Under the pieces are notes generated by a model. That model ran no database searches. It was given only the letters and a program-made list of their open reading frames with translations, and was not told where the DNA came from. A stretch of DNA of 64,000 nucleotides from Xiphydria camelus. Taxonomy: Eukaryota; Arthropoda; Insecta; Hymenoptera; Xiphydriidae. Shown piece after piece: positions 9,905-20,760 of this stretch. The position numbers were made by a program, and so were the translations under genes. Where the stretch lies: assembly GCA_963678675.1 (NCBI GenBank), contig OY783199.1, positions 21,886,909 through 21,950,908 on the forward strand, written 5' to 3'. Positions within the stretch are counted from its first letter, which is position 1; each line of letters starts with the position of its first letter.

Positions 9905-10295
9905 TATGTCACTTTACTTCACAAAAACTTTCGTCAAGTCGAAATTCCACAGATACGGTTAGATCTCCAGGTCAATCTGCAGTTTTGCGGACACTAAAGG
10001 CCCCCATTCATTAGCGGATTGGGTTCCGCCCTACCCTTCCTCAAAAGTTTCCAATACTTTACAACCGGAAAAAAACCCGGCGGCCCTAGCGGCCCAGATG
10101 AGCATGTGGTGTACAACTTACAATTAGTACAGAGTGATCTCTGGTCACTCTTTGCAGCGTCCACTAAATAAGAAATAGTTTGTTCCGATATAATGCTCAC
10201 AGTGTGAACACATACCTGGCTTCCTATTAATAATTTCAAATAGTTTTAAATACAGAAAAGTAAAAAAAAATTAAAATATCCTTCGAGAATAATAA
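9905..10295. other. Flank of Harbinger fragment, no gene seen
   Basis: A minus-strand frame of 81 codons (9994-10239) has cysteines but no recognised motif and is not supported. Orphan transposon DNA between the transposase fragment and the MADF exon. Confidence 0.3.
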
Positions 10296-10480
10296 GCAGT
10301 TTTGGGAAGGACTTATTCTTTTATATAAAGAGAAAACGTATCTATGGGATATTAAAAGCAAGGAGTATAGAAATAAACAGCTGAAAAATGCTGCATACAA
10401 TAGTTTAATCGATAAGTGTAAAGAATTATTCCCGACCGCCAACAAAGATTTTGTTATTAAAAAAACTTCCCCTTACGAGC
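10296..10480 (+). pseudogene. MADF-domain exon fragment
   Basis: The plus strand reads FWEGLILLYKEKTYLWDIKSK and, further on, LIDKCKELFPTANKDFVIKK, the diagnostic course of a MADF domain (W, LYxxxxxLWD, AYxxLIxxCKE). It breaks off at about 10480. It lies beside a Harbinger transposase fragment on the opposite strand. Harbinger elements encode a Myb/MADF accessory protein that helps the transposase enter the nucleus and bind DNA, so the two are plausibly pieces of one element. Confidence 0.65.
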
Positions 10481-10604
10481 ATCCTTTCGGCGTCAACTAA
10501 GACAAATTAGTGATGGTAAAAAAGTAGCTATGTGAAGTTAGCACCCCCACAACTGAATAAAAAGTTTTTGAATACATTATCGTTTGCCCTTTGTTTGCCC
10601 ATGA

Positions 10605-10793
10605 TTGCCCATCACTTTGTTTCGTTTGCCCAACCCACAATGGCAGCAGATCGTTCCTTCGAAAGAAAGAAGTAAAACAGATCGAAGTTCGTTAAAACGG
10701 GAATACCATAGGTTGAGAAGAGGATGGACCGATTTAATAGTAGGTGCACAAGAAATATGGAAGAAATACAAAGGGCCTAGCGGAATAAGCGTG
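10605..10793 (+). pseudogene. Fragment of MULE-like gene, second copy of the 12.75-12.89 kb segment
   Basis: Frame QWQQIVPSKERSKTDRSS...RGWTDLI..AQEIWKKYK repeats, at DNA and protein level, the segment at 12750-12885 of the MULE-type gene downstream. The divergence shows that it comes from a different copy of the same family rather than a fresh local duplication. No more of the gene is visible on either side. Confidence 0.65.
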
Positions 10794-10799
10794 TGAAAT

Positions 10800-11275
10800 C
10801 TGCCCCCACGTGTATCAGCACGAAATTGATATTATCGATAGGCATCTATGAGAAACTAAATCTCCTAAATTTTTAGCCCCCCAATCGCTATAGGAGGGGA
10901 GTTATGAGGGGGGGAAATAAAATCGAAAAACAGCTTTTTCTCCGGAACGGCTCGACCGATTTTCATGAAAAAATATATGTTACTCTTTCTGAAGAGCTGA
11001 TTTACTCATTGTCGTGACTCTAGAACGTTCGGATCATTGCTACTTTTCCCATTTTGTCATTTATGATTCACTTTAAGTATTTCACTGAATGTCATCAAAC
11101 ATTACTGCTACCTAAACATGCCGAAGTTGCGAAAAATACTAATATGTACTGGATCGACGCCACTGATTTCAAACGAATTCCAGGCAAAAAAAAATTATCA
11201 GTAATGCTAATGAAGCAGAACTTATGCTGCTGTACTTGGTAGGAAAATGAAGGTGAACGACATGTTATGTAATAA
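10800..11275. other. Gene-free flank of the DDE transposase
   Basis: Contains a G-rich and C-rich patch at 10880-10920 (GCCCCCCAATC, GGAGGGGAG) and a short ORF at 11054-11242 without recognised motif. It may be the 5' non-coding part of the element that carries the following transposase. Confidence 0.3.
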
Positions 11276-12232
11276 ATGTCGAATTTCTATTTACAAGAAA
11301 CAGGAAAAAAGAACTCAGATTCAGAAATCGATCCATCGTCTGATGGATCAGTATTCGAAGTAACGCTTAAAACAAGTGAAACTGAGGAGTACGTTGAAAT
11401 TCCGATTGAAAGAACGGTTGCTACTCATACTAATTGTTGTTTATGTTTTTCCACGAACAATATCACTGTAGTTCTTGACGAAGCACGAATGCAATGTTAC
11501 AGGAAGAAAACAAATTTTATTCCAGTTGGGAATAGATGTTGTAGAACTCATCTGATTAAGAATCGACTTTACGAAGAGGATCTAAACAACTTAAAAAGTG
11601 CATTGTAATACTTCTAAGCTCAGTGTCTCAGACCTAGCAAAGATAATGGAAACTTTTTCCTTGAAATGTGATTCAACGTTGTATGACACACTTGGTGATT
11701 CAAGTATTTCAGAAGAGCAAATTCAAGTATTTACAGGACTATCTTGGGACAATCTTATTGAACTGAGAGACATGATGGTTTCCATGCGAAATAGGGAGTC
11801 GCGGTATACTCGTATAATGCAAGCCCTCATTGTATTTCTTTTCAAACTCCAAACCGGAAATTCCAACAAGATGTTAGCTTCTATATTAGGTATAGAACAT
11901 GAACAGACGATTTTAGATTACTGTGCTAGTGCAGTTACATCATTTGAAAATGATATCTTACCAACTCGTTTCGGCATTAAAAGTATTAACAGAGCCGACC
12001 CTTGGAAAAACCATACAACGAAATTCGCAAAAAAAAGTTGTTCAACGCGGACTCCTTATTTTTAATTTGTGATGGTACCTATGCACGACTCCAAAAAAGT
12101 ACAAATAATGAATACCAAAGAAAATCCTTCTCTGGCCAAAAGAAAGTTCCTCTTTGCAAGCCTTTTACGATTTGTACTACTAATGGATACATAGTTTGTC
12201 TAATTGTTCGGTTACTAGTCTCGTGTGGCTAA
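11276..12232 (+). pseudogene. DDE_Tnp_4-type transposase (ISL2EU/IS5-like), truncated
   Basis: Three overlapping frames form one protein. First a zinc-binding module CCLC...CRTH (about residues 54-92 of the 11276 frame). Then a helical domain with FTGLSWDNLIELRDM and LQTGNSN.MLASILGI. Then the start of the catalytic core, ICDGTYARLQKS..N.QRKSFSGQKK...KPFTICTTNG, in which the D of DGTY is the first catalytic aspartate of this DDE family. Frameshifts occur near 11598 and 12030. Similarity ends at about 12220, before the remaining catalytic residues. The MULE-type element downstream may have inserted here. The gene is dead. Confidence 0.7.
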
Positions 12233-12372
12233 TTTTGAACCAAGAGTTAAAACCTTAAAAATTCTGCATCCCTTGATTGAAATATAGTGATTGAAATATA
12301 GTGATTGAAAAATATAGTGATATAAAATATAGAAATATCGTCATCATCTCATACAAACAAAACAGGTTATTA

Positions 12373-14559
12373 ATGATGCCACGAAAAGCGAGCGTAATGC
12401 CTCAAGAGATAATCGAGACGTTGCGTAAAGTTCAAATATTTGACAATAAAGGGACTCTTAAATCTCGTAAAGATCCCGTATGGATAGACGTGTGTAATCT
12501 GTTAGGTGATCGAATTTTAGTGGGCGCAATTGAAATAATTGTTAGGCTAGACCGTCACTCTGTACTGACAGAAATACGGAAGGCATTCAATGTCGTGGGC
12601 AGTATGGAATTAGATAGCAGTTCTCTGATAGTGATACGGAAACCGAAAGCGATTCCGAAATCGTTAGCGAGAGCGGTATTATCCCGAATGCAAAGAATAC
12701 TTCAAACAAAAGGCTTTTTAAGAGAGACATTTATCTTACCCCAAAACACACAATGGCAGCAAATCGTTCCTTCGAAAGAAATGAGTAGAACAGATAGCGG
12801 TTCGTCAAAACGGGAATACCAAACGTTAAAAAGAGGATGGACCGATTTAATAATTCAAGAAATATGGAAGAAATACAAATTTCCTTGCGCATATATGTAC
12901 AAGAGATCCAAGATATATCCCTCTCTGCATACAGAAAGGCATTTCTTATAATAAAAGGATATTGCAAAGAGTGTAAAACAACGCTCAATGCTTACTCCCT
13001 GGAGGAACCATTAGAAGGTTTAGGAATAGAGATTACAATTGAGACTGTAGACACTACTGGGATACCGCATAAGCAAAAGTGCCAATTACGCAGTGAGATG
13101 CGACTCGAAATCGGAAGAGAATTGTTGTACAAAAAAGCTAGCGTTTTCCGAAGAGAAAAAGCTCAGGAATTAATGGAGTACGGCGATGCTGAACCTGGGC
13201 ATCTACCTAATGAAGGTACTCTCCGAAAACTTTGGCAAGAAATGAAAGACAAAGAGCTGGGGGTACCTAAGTATAAAGAGCTGACGTCACTGCTTCTTGA
13301 CTTAAAATACTATGTAGAATTTGCAGGTACGATCAGGGAAATAGGCCTTGATAAATTTTATTGTATGTACTGGACCCCTTCACAGTTATGTATGTATAAA
13401 GAACTCCGTAAAGGCAAGTCGACGGTTTTAATTGACGCAACAGGCTCCGTCGTAAAGAAAATTGATCGATTAAGAGGTATGAGGTCCAGCCACGTTTTTC
13501 TGTACCAAATTGTAGCCACCAGTAATTTGAAAAAGACCTGAGTAGTTCCCACTTGCCAAATGCTTTCAGAAAAGCACGATACAAATACGATTATCTACTG
13601 GCTGAGAGAATGGCTAAGATCGGGTGCTGTGGTACCGAGCGAAGTGGTAACCGATTATTCTATAGCTCTTTTAAATGCCGTATCTAATGCCTTTAATCGT
13701 ATGGACTACAAAACATACGTCGAAGTATGCATGAAGGTCTTGCTGGAGGAAAGAGATCATCTTCCTCCTTGTTATATGCGCGTCGATATTGCGCACTTAA
13801 TTAAATCGGTGTGTAGGTGGAAATGTTTCACCGGTAGACAGCCTAGAATAAAAGATTTCTTTGTGCGTTGCATTGCTATTCTAGCATCTACTGATAAATT
13901 TACTCAATTTGAGGAGGTCTTAATATCGACTCTCTCTTATAATTTGTATGAGCGAGTGCAGTGGTATAACTGACGTAGGCGAGATAACGGAATGTGAAAG
14001 ACGTTGCGAATATATGATGCATCTGATTCGGACGTTCAATTTTGATAAGCCAGATGAGCAAATTTATACCGCTGACGAAGTTTTTGATCCGTTTATAGAT
14101 GACGACATCGCTGATAACCGGGTTAGCGAATTCATCAAATTCGTCAAGTCAACTGCAGAAAAGAATATAACGCGGTCAGATGACGTATTAAAGCTGAATC
14201 CGTACTTCCTGCCTCAATTTGCATCGCCAACATTACGGATTAGCAAACAGTTTCCATCTTGGTCCGCAGCTACGGTGCCTCATTATACCAATGCCGAATC
14301 TACAGCGTCGACTGCAAAGATCGAGTCATATTTCAACGACTTAAAAAATCTAACACTCCGAGATTGCATTCGACCTATTCGTGTCGATAAGTTTCTTATG
14401 AAACATATCCGTTCAATTGAAGGCACTGCAAGAATTGGACAAGCTGAGTTCCTTCAAGAGAACGCATTATCTCTTCAGGAAGAAGCCAGGATATACGAAC
14501 ATAAGACGCAGGCGACTGAACATTCAGAAAATAAAGATGTTAAAGAGAAGATCATTTAG
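12373..14559 (+). pseudogene. MULE-type transposase with frameshifts
   Basis: Read across frames 12373-12890, 12837-13541, 13560-13973 and 13948-14559. In order: an N-terminal helical domain (ETLRKVQIFDNKGTLK, DPVW); a CKEC motif that may bind zinc (about 12964-12976); a linker with QLRSEMRLEIGRELL and EYGDAEPGHLP; then a DDE core. The likely catalytic aspartates are in VLIDATGSVVKK and EVVTDYSIALLNAVSNAF, the second matching the MULE pattern (DxxxALxxAxxxxF). A CYMRVDIAHLIK motif gives the C/H pair of that fold, and a glutamate is expected near AKIESYFNDLK. The end, RVDKFLMKHIRSIEGTARIG, is typical of insect MULE-like transposases. Four frame breaks make it inactive. An alternative is a related orphan DDE family. 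Confidence 0.65.
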
Positions 14560-14754
14560 TAGATTTCTTATGTGAGATGGAAGACTGGAGGGGCCTGGCT
14601 AGGAAAGGAGAACATGATGATTCTTCCAAAGGGGAAGTACAAACTCCAAAACGAATAAAACTTCTGCCCGAGGAGAAGGAGCGACAAATCAACTCCCAAA
14701 CAAGAAAGAAGAGGTAAATATTAACAGACGTGCCCAGAAATAAAAGATTTACAT

Positions 14755-15566
14755 GATAAGCCAATCTTAAAACGGAGAGATAAGAATGCACTCTTACAAA
14801 ATGGAAGTAAGCTTCCTCCAATAAAGGTCAAGGAGTACAAAGTACAGTACATTTATACATGTCCCTTTGATGCTTTGTCACAAATTATTTCGACCATATA
14901 CGTGGATAGTCAGGTGTTTCGAAATGTTGTTGAAACTAGGGCTTCAATAAACGAATTTTTAGAATTCATAAAGTATTTCGTTCAAAATGGGGCTACTCAA
15001 GAAACTTACAGAAAACGGGCAATGCTAATGATCAATTTACGACAGCTCAAAAAACAAAGCGCAACATTAGATTGTAGTGATAATATATCGCGAATGTGTG
15101 TGTGGCAAAAATTCTCCTGTCGAAGATTCCTGGGGTAATCGAGAAATCCTTTTGCTGCACACGCGGTGATAAAGGCGAACGGCATTGTCAGGTGCTAAAT
15201 GTCGACATAAGACCTAAATATATGCCAAGAAGGTCTGAGGATGGGGTTCAAAAATCGGTTAATCGGTTTTATGGAGGGAGACATAACATTAGCTTATACT
15301 GCATGCAATTCTTTAAAAACCATAAAGAGAGTACCAGCTATCCATATCTATGTACAGATATCGAAATATTGCATACTTTTCAAGAAGAGTCTTTATCGCG
15401 CCATTTCAAAAGATGTTTAGCCGAACTTCCCGAACAATTAGCAGTTCAAGGCAGTATTTATGTCTTACGAAGTGCTATAGCATTTGACATACCCTCTGTA
15501 TCAGGAGGCATTGGGCATTATTACGCATTCTGCGTTATTGTACACTGCACTGACTATATTAATTAA
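14755..15566 (+). pseudogene. Cysteine-protease-like (C19/UCH-fold-like) domain downstream of the MULE transposase
   Basis: Two frames (14755-15138, 15096-15566) continue the same strand after the transposase. The first contains TCPFDALSQIISTIYVD, which looks like a nucleophile cysteine at the start of a helix, then QETYRKRAMLMI and LDCSDNI. The second has a cysteine cluster FCCTRGDKGERHC, the stretch LAELPEQLAVQGSIYVLRSA, then IGHYYAFC. The pair YxLRxxIxF...GHYxA is the usual form of the histidine box of ubiquitin-specific proteases. The function is inferred only from these motifs. A frameshift at about 15110 and one upstream near 14740 break it. It may be the C-terminal part of the transposase protein or a second gene of the element. 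Confidence 0.45.
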
Positions 15567-16656
15567 TAATATATTCGATTAAAGAGACATAGGTTTGATG
15601 GTTCATAGTGATTTACAATGAGTTAGATGCACTGCGAGATTGGTTTAGCGAAAAGTGTTATACTATTAGACGAAACGAACTCAGGACTTTAGATCCGTCG
15701 GCTGGCTCACGGTGGCGTAATAATTAGAGTTCGAGGGTAATTGAGCCGTCAATATTGAAGGACTTGCATCTGAATGTACTGTATCTGTTCGTGAGACCCG
15801 CCGTTATGCTTACGTTAGACCAAATCGACTCGACGCAGGAACTTGATTGCCTTGATGACTGCTAGTTGAGACGAAGAACACGACACGATGATGTTGACAA
15901 TACACTGTACACTATGCTGATCGACGCACCGAACACTTTGCTACGCACACTGATATACGCTTGGCTGAATCCGCGAGCTACCGGGAATCGGTTAGGGTGA
16001 TATCGTATGAGACTGAAATGAAGACGAACCATCTAATTACAAGATAGAACGTTTGCACACTGAATGCACTGTGTACGGTCGGCGGTATACTTTAGTTATG
16101 CACTGACTAACCGCATTTGGGGTAGCGGTTTATATATCTTACATCTAACAGATAACGGGGATAGCGCGGGCGATGCGGTACGCCCTGATTGGCTAGAGGA
16201 GGAATGACGTAAGCACAAAAGATGACGCTGGGTATTTTTCGAGGCCCGTGCCTAACGAGCAAGGGTAAGACGCAAGGTATTATCCGGGTTCCGTACCTAA
16301 CGGTAAGGGGACCGGATGCTCGTTTATGACCCTACGGATTACGGATACGGATATTCCCGATCGGCCATCTATTGAATTCGTCATTCTCCCCTTTACAAGC
16401 TGACTTAGTAGTCCACGGATAGCGGTATCGATTACAATAAGTACTGCGGGAGACGGATTATTTCGACCCGTCCGGTAATTAACCTTTCCGGGAACGGTGC
16501 GGAACTGCAAGCGCATTTACAGCCTAGATTCGCCAAAATATACCGTCCGTATTATGTCGAGATTGACCTTAGATTAACGCGAGGTACATATAGATCGCGG
16601 TGATACTGAGTGGTAAGAACCGATATTCAGAATTCCGACTATCGTTTGTCGGAACA
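15547..16656 (-). mobile_element. LTR-like repeat, copy A
   Basis: About 1.1 kb ending at GTTTGTCGGAACA (minus strand start TGTTCCGACAAAC) and starting near TGTACACTGCACTGAC. It is homologous over its length to 17187-17648 plus 19262-19773, and in inverse orientation to 18045-18225. Like the solo LTR at 7095 it starts TGTTCCG and then forms a short stem (TTCCGAC/GTCGGAA). No target duplication is evident. The orientation is inferred from that resemblance. Confidence 0.5.
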
Positions 16657-16659
16657 ACT

Positions 16660-17070
16660 ACGACTACTTTATTTACAACAAGGAGATTAAAGACATGGTG
16701 ACATGCCTGTACAGTTTCCTTCAGAGGTCTGAGCTCCTTTCTACACTACTACTGAGCACTGAAGGAAAGAATTTCGGCCTTTTTATTCGGTTCAAGCGGG
16801 AGCCGATTTCTATCCCTCCTCTAAAGGAAAAAAACATGCTCGCGAGCTGAACTATAATCTACTTCCTCAAAATTACTTACTCTAAACAAAGTCCAATTTC
16901 GGTTTTTTTTATAATCAAAGGCGTTTACTTTGGCGATGAGCCGCTACTCTGAAGGCTTTACATGTCGCTCACTATTCTTTATCTCGTTACTGGGACTTCG
17001 TCCGTCGCTTGCTCGCTACTGCGTTTTATCTCAATTGATCTCATGAAAACGGCTACGTCGGAACGTGACA
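16660..17070 (-). mobile_element. Partial second copy of the 2965-3937 LTR
   Basis: Matches 3515-3937 with scattered differences and the same end at TGTGACA. It is joined directly to copy A of the other LTR-like repeat at 16656. The short plus-strand frame 16962-17159 is a by-product of this repeat. Confidence 0.75.
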
Positions 17071-18044
17071 CGTTCGTGACACGACTACTTACCGAACATA
17101 CCGCAAGGCGGATTTTAAGATCTCGGCTGTTGATTGGACGTGTGGTGAGGTGGAGTTAAATCGATCGGTTAGTTCTAATGATTTGACACTGCACTCATTA
17201 TATTACTGATAGTATATTCGAGTTAAAGAGATTCAGTAGTTTGATGATTAACCGTGATTTACAATTAGTTGTTCCGAATGTGTACCGTATATGACACACT
17301 ACACTGACATGCCTCGGGCGGCAAGTTAACTGACTGGTCACTTGAGTGAAACGGATATGCACTTAGGTGAAACGAACGGCAAGTTGAAAGACTTACTATC
17401 TGAATGTGCTGGACGTGACTGGATGCACTGTACTGAACGGGATACTGAACTCTTCGCTACACACACACACTGAATAATACGCATTTGGCTCCGACTTATG
17501 TATATACCTGACATCTAACAGTAACTGCAAGATACTGGGAATAGCGTGGGTGAATGTGTTATGTCCTGATCGGCTGAAAGAGGATGACGGTGTGACTAGT
17601 GTGGTCTGATGCGGTGCGCCTTGATTGGCTAGAGGAGGAATGACATTAAGGTGCGTTTATACATTCGGCATTCGGCGAATGACGAGCACGTGCTCGTCGA
17701 TGTCAACGAGGCTTTAAGGTGGAGCCCGAACATTCGGAATTTGGCGTGTACCGAGCGACAGCTCTATTCACCAAACGCCGAGTAGTATTGACTCGGAAAA
17801 GGTCGGTTCTTACCTGCGGCATATAAATAAGTGCAAACTTCTTCAATGTTCTTAAAATGCATGGACGTTTCGGAGTTATTTGCAAAAGTCGAGAGAGCAT
17901 CCTGAACGAATACTTCGGATGCAGCGTTTACACATTGCTTCTTTAGTTATAGCTGAACGTTATTCCTATACGCATTGATGTAATATTACAAGTACATTTC
18001 TAAATTTTTATAATAGTAATGTTCCATCGCACCTTAAGCGGACG

Positions 18045-18225
18045 TCTATATCGGTTCTTACCGCTCATTATTATCGCGATAATTAAATTTAGAGTTAATC
18101 CCACCATCGGTCGCAATGGCGAGACGAGCGGTATGTTTCGGTGAATCTAGGCTGTTATTGAGCTCGCAGCCCCGTCAATCTTTCCTGGAAAGGTTAATTA
18201 TCGGACGTCGCAATTAACGAGTCGC
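18045..18225 (+). repeat. Inverted fragment of the LTR-like repeat inside the TTA element
   Basis: Reads as the reverse complement of about 16440-16625 of copy A, sharing TATCGGTTCTTACC, GGTGAATCTAGGCTGT and GGAAAGGTTAATTA. It shows that the TTA element picked up, or was hit by, the same LTR family in the other orientation. Confidence 0.65.
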
Positions 18226-18226
18226 G

Positions 18227-18460
18227 ATGAGTCGCTTTCCGCAATATCCATACATTCAGGTAGAAGGAGACGCTACCGGCGACATTGATACATCGTTTCA
18301 TAGTGAGTGGAATAAAGCACGAATAGCGAAGGATGAACAAAATATTCACAATTTGATTTTGTCCTTAGCAGGTTGCAACATATTTAATATCGATGTAGAT
18401 CTCGGTCTTCGCAATACACCGAAGCTCTTGCAGATTAAAACACTGTCAACTGTTTACTGA
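18227..18460 (+). CDS. Hypothetical protein, 77 codons, directly after the LTR fragment
   Basis: An ATG at 18227 starts 8 bp after the LTR-like fragment ends. The predicted peptide is acidic at the front (VEGDATGDIDTSFHSEWNKARIA is the style of a retroelement or transposon N-terminus) and has no domain I recognise. If the neighbouring LTR fragment drives it, it could be the first frame of an LTR element. It could as well be part of the 1.6-kb element. Confidence 0.25.
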   Translation: MSRFPQYPYIQVEGDATGDIDTSFHSEWNKARIAKDEQNIHNLILSLAGCNIFNIDVDLGLRNTPKLLQIKTLSTVY

Positions 18461-18663
18461 ATTTAAAAGAAACTGGAGAATCGATGATAAGAGAGTACCA
18501 AACTGAACACGATTTGAATTAAATAAGAAATACGTTTTTGATCCACTAGTAAGAAAACCAATTTATAATTTTAATTATAAACCCGCCAAAGAAAAGCAAT
18601 CTATAAGTAGAGATAAAAAGAGTAGAAATCATAATCATTAATGCTACATTTCAATACTCATTT

Positions 18664-18967
18664 ATGGTGGCATCACAACGTGAACTTGTTCTGAGACAGT
18701 TCCTATCGCATGAAATACTTGATTACCCTACATATCTCTTTGACCACGAAGGAGTTCTACAGGAAAAGTACGAAATCAGCATTAGTAATCGAAATTCAAA
18801 AAGTGCATGCATGTGGAAACAGCAGTTTTCAGGAAATAATAAAATCTAATTCAAAAGTTTGTATTTTTGATGGAACGTCACTAGTGCATATAATTCAATT
18901 TCAAAAATATAATACTTTCGGAGATTTTGCTACTGCATTTTTCAAACGTATAGAGAATCTTTCATAG
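18664..18967 (+). pseudogene. Unidentified protein fragment in the TTA element
   Basis: Two overlapping frames (18664-18849 and 18710-18967) appear to be one protein with a frameshift. The second ends SKVCIFDGTSLVHIIQF..YNTFGDFATAFFKRI, reminiscent of the I(F)DGMxxxxK...TFxxxA pattern seen in some insect transposon-type proteins of unknown function. I cannot name the family. Confidence 0.3.
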
Positions 18968-19773
18968 TAATTGTGACCGCCTGCCTTGTAATTGTGACCG
19001 ACGGTAGAATTAACTCTAGATTGGCGATTATAATGAAGTGGTAGGAGTTTACGACTAATCGTTTGCTTTGATGTGTCACGAAAGACCGACAAACTACGGG
19101 AACGGCGAACATTCGGACGAGCACTACATTTGGCCATCGGCAAACAGCGAGCAACCCGTTTACACATTCGGCATTCGCCGAGCATTCGCTCAAAGCCTCG
19201 TTGACATCGGCGAGCACGTGCTCGGCATTCGCCGAATACCGAATATATAAACGCACCTTTAGAGCAAGGGATGACGTTGGGTATTTTCCGCTTCCCGGTT
19301 TTAGTGGGCAAGTTTACCGCTGCTCTTCCGTGGCCATAAAGAGAGATTAGACTACGTTGAATGACGAAACGACCCTTTATACCTGATAGGTCAGGTATTA
19401 GTTTTACTCGAACGATCATCTATTGAATCCATCATTTCTCCCCTTTACAAAACTGACCTAGTACAGAGGGCGGTATTTATTAGAGTGGCCATTATGGGGG
19501 GTGGCTTATTCCGATCCATCCGGCAATTAGCGTTCCGGGAAGGATGTGGGATTGTAAGTACATTTGCAGCCTTCTTTCGTAGAAATCGATTACGAACTTG
19601 GCTCTAGATTAGAAAGGTGTTTAGATCACGATGATACTGAGCGGTAGGAATCGGTATGTAGAATTATCATAATGGATATTGTGGGAGGCGGCTCATTACG
19701 ACTCGACTGATAATTACTTTCCGAGAAAAATACGGGACTGCAATCGCCTCAGAAGTATACGTTTGTCGGAACA

Positions 19774-20600
19774 CTCCAAAAGAGCATTTTGAATTCCATT
19801 TACTGTGCCGAGCATAGCAATTTTTCCTGAATTTTTTTCTCCGTATAGCCGCAGTAGCTCTTCCCTCTTAACATATTCACTTTGCCCGGCCTTCCTCTAA
19901 TGATATAATAGTGTGATTGAAGTTTCTTTCCTGGCAAAAGAGAGTAAGTTTAGCCTCATATGTTACGCATCTTAGGTAAGAAGTATTAGTTTGCGGTGGG
20001 TCATCACCACTTCAGTTTTCCTCATCAATGAAGAACCGGGTGAGGGTAAAAAAGTAGTGGAGAGAGAGGGAGCTATTTAAGAGGTGTACTATTTGGGAGA
20101 GTCTCCTGTATTAAGACTGGATTACTTTATGATTTATTGGAGGGTTGGTTTCTGTAATTTAGCAGAATTGTTATATTCGTTTAAGATGATTTTTATAGAC
20201 TTTTTGGGATACATAATAGCTCCCAGGTAGCACAACTAATTTCCATATTGTGATCAAGAAGTGTACTCTGAAATCTTGCCTAGATCTCTCCTCTCAATGT
20301 CCGAATAAGTATCATTTATAGTAAACTAGTTGAAGAATAGTATATAAGGATGCAATAAGAGTTTCCTAAAAGTACACTAGTTGTAGCGAATCACTTAAAT
20401 GCATGATGTGACTTCCTTTTGAGCTTTCAAAAGGAGTGCATTGTCAGGCTGTTTAATTCTACTATATAAGTAGTAACCATGCACAAGTACGCAAAAAGTA
20501 TCCTTGCACTAGGTAACTTTTAGGTGTCTCTCTAATGTAGGAAAAGGTATTCTTTTGCAGGCGCGCAAAAAATATCCTATCACTAGGTAACTTTTACACT
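19774..20600. other. Gene-free DNA
   Basis: No open frame or strong repeat. One short direct repeat, GCGCAAAAAATATCC-like at about 20492 and 20565 with CACTAGGTAACTTTTA, marks a duplicated segment of about 30 bp. Confidence 0.4.
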
Positions 20601-20624
20601 ACTAACTGCCAACCCGCCTAGTGG

Positions 20625-20760
20625 GGGGTCGGTTCTTTTTTTCATACCCTACCGGGACTCGAACCTGCGGTCTTTAGGACAAGCTGCTTCGAAACTGGGA
20701 ATGCTTTCACACTCTACCAATTGAGCCACCGACTCTTCAATATTGGTGTCGGTCGACTCC
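20625..20760 (-). repeat. tRNA-derived SINE-like element or tRNA pseudogene
   Basis: On the minus strand a box A (TGGCTCAATTGG, 20717-20728) and a box B (GGTTCGAGTCC, 20655-20665) are correctly ordered, and the D-arm and T-arm can form. The predicted acceptor strands do not pair: GAGTCGG at the 5' side against TAGGGTA at the 3' side. The distance between the boxes also exceeds that of a normal tRNA. A run of A (AAAAAAA on the minus strand) follows box B. A tRNA-derived SINE head fits better than a functional tRNA. Confidence 0.6.

Larger units (their letters stand above)
17649..19258. mobile_element. 1.61-kb inverted-repeat element with TTA target duplication
   Basis: Ends are AGGTGCGTTTATA and its inverse, extended by long subterminal inverted arms (ATTCGG.ATTCGGCGAATG.CGAGCACGTGCTCG and onwards, more than 70 bp). 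TTA flanks both ends (17646-17648 and 19259-19261). A three-base TTA duplication is typical of PIF/Harbinger. No transposase is recognised inside, so it is non-autonomous or of another superfamily. It carries an LTR fragment and two unidentified reading frames. Confidence 0.75.
17187..19773 (-). mobile_element. LTR-like repeat, copy B, split by an insertion
   Basis: The two halves, 17187-17648 and 19262-19773, together align with copy A at 15547-16656. The same end, GTTTGTCGGAACA, is present at 19773. The interruption is the TTA-flanked element at 17649-19258, inserted in the sequence GAGGAATGACATTA. Confidence 0.6.

Noticed and set aside
20640..20740. Functional tRNA gene
   Set aside because: The acceptor ends do not pair and the box spacing is too wide; SINE-like element is more likely.
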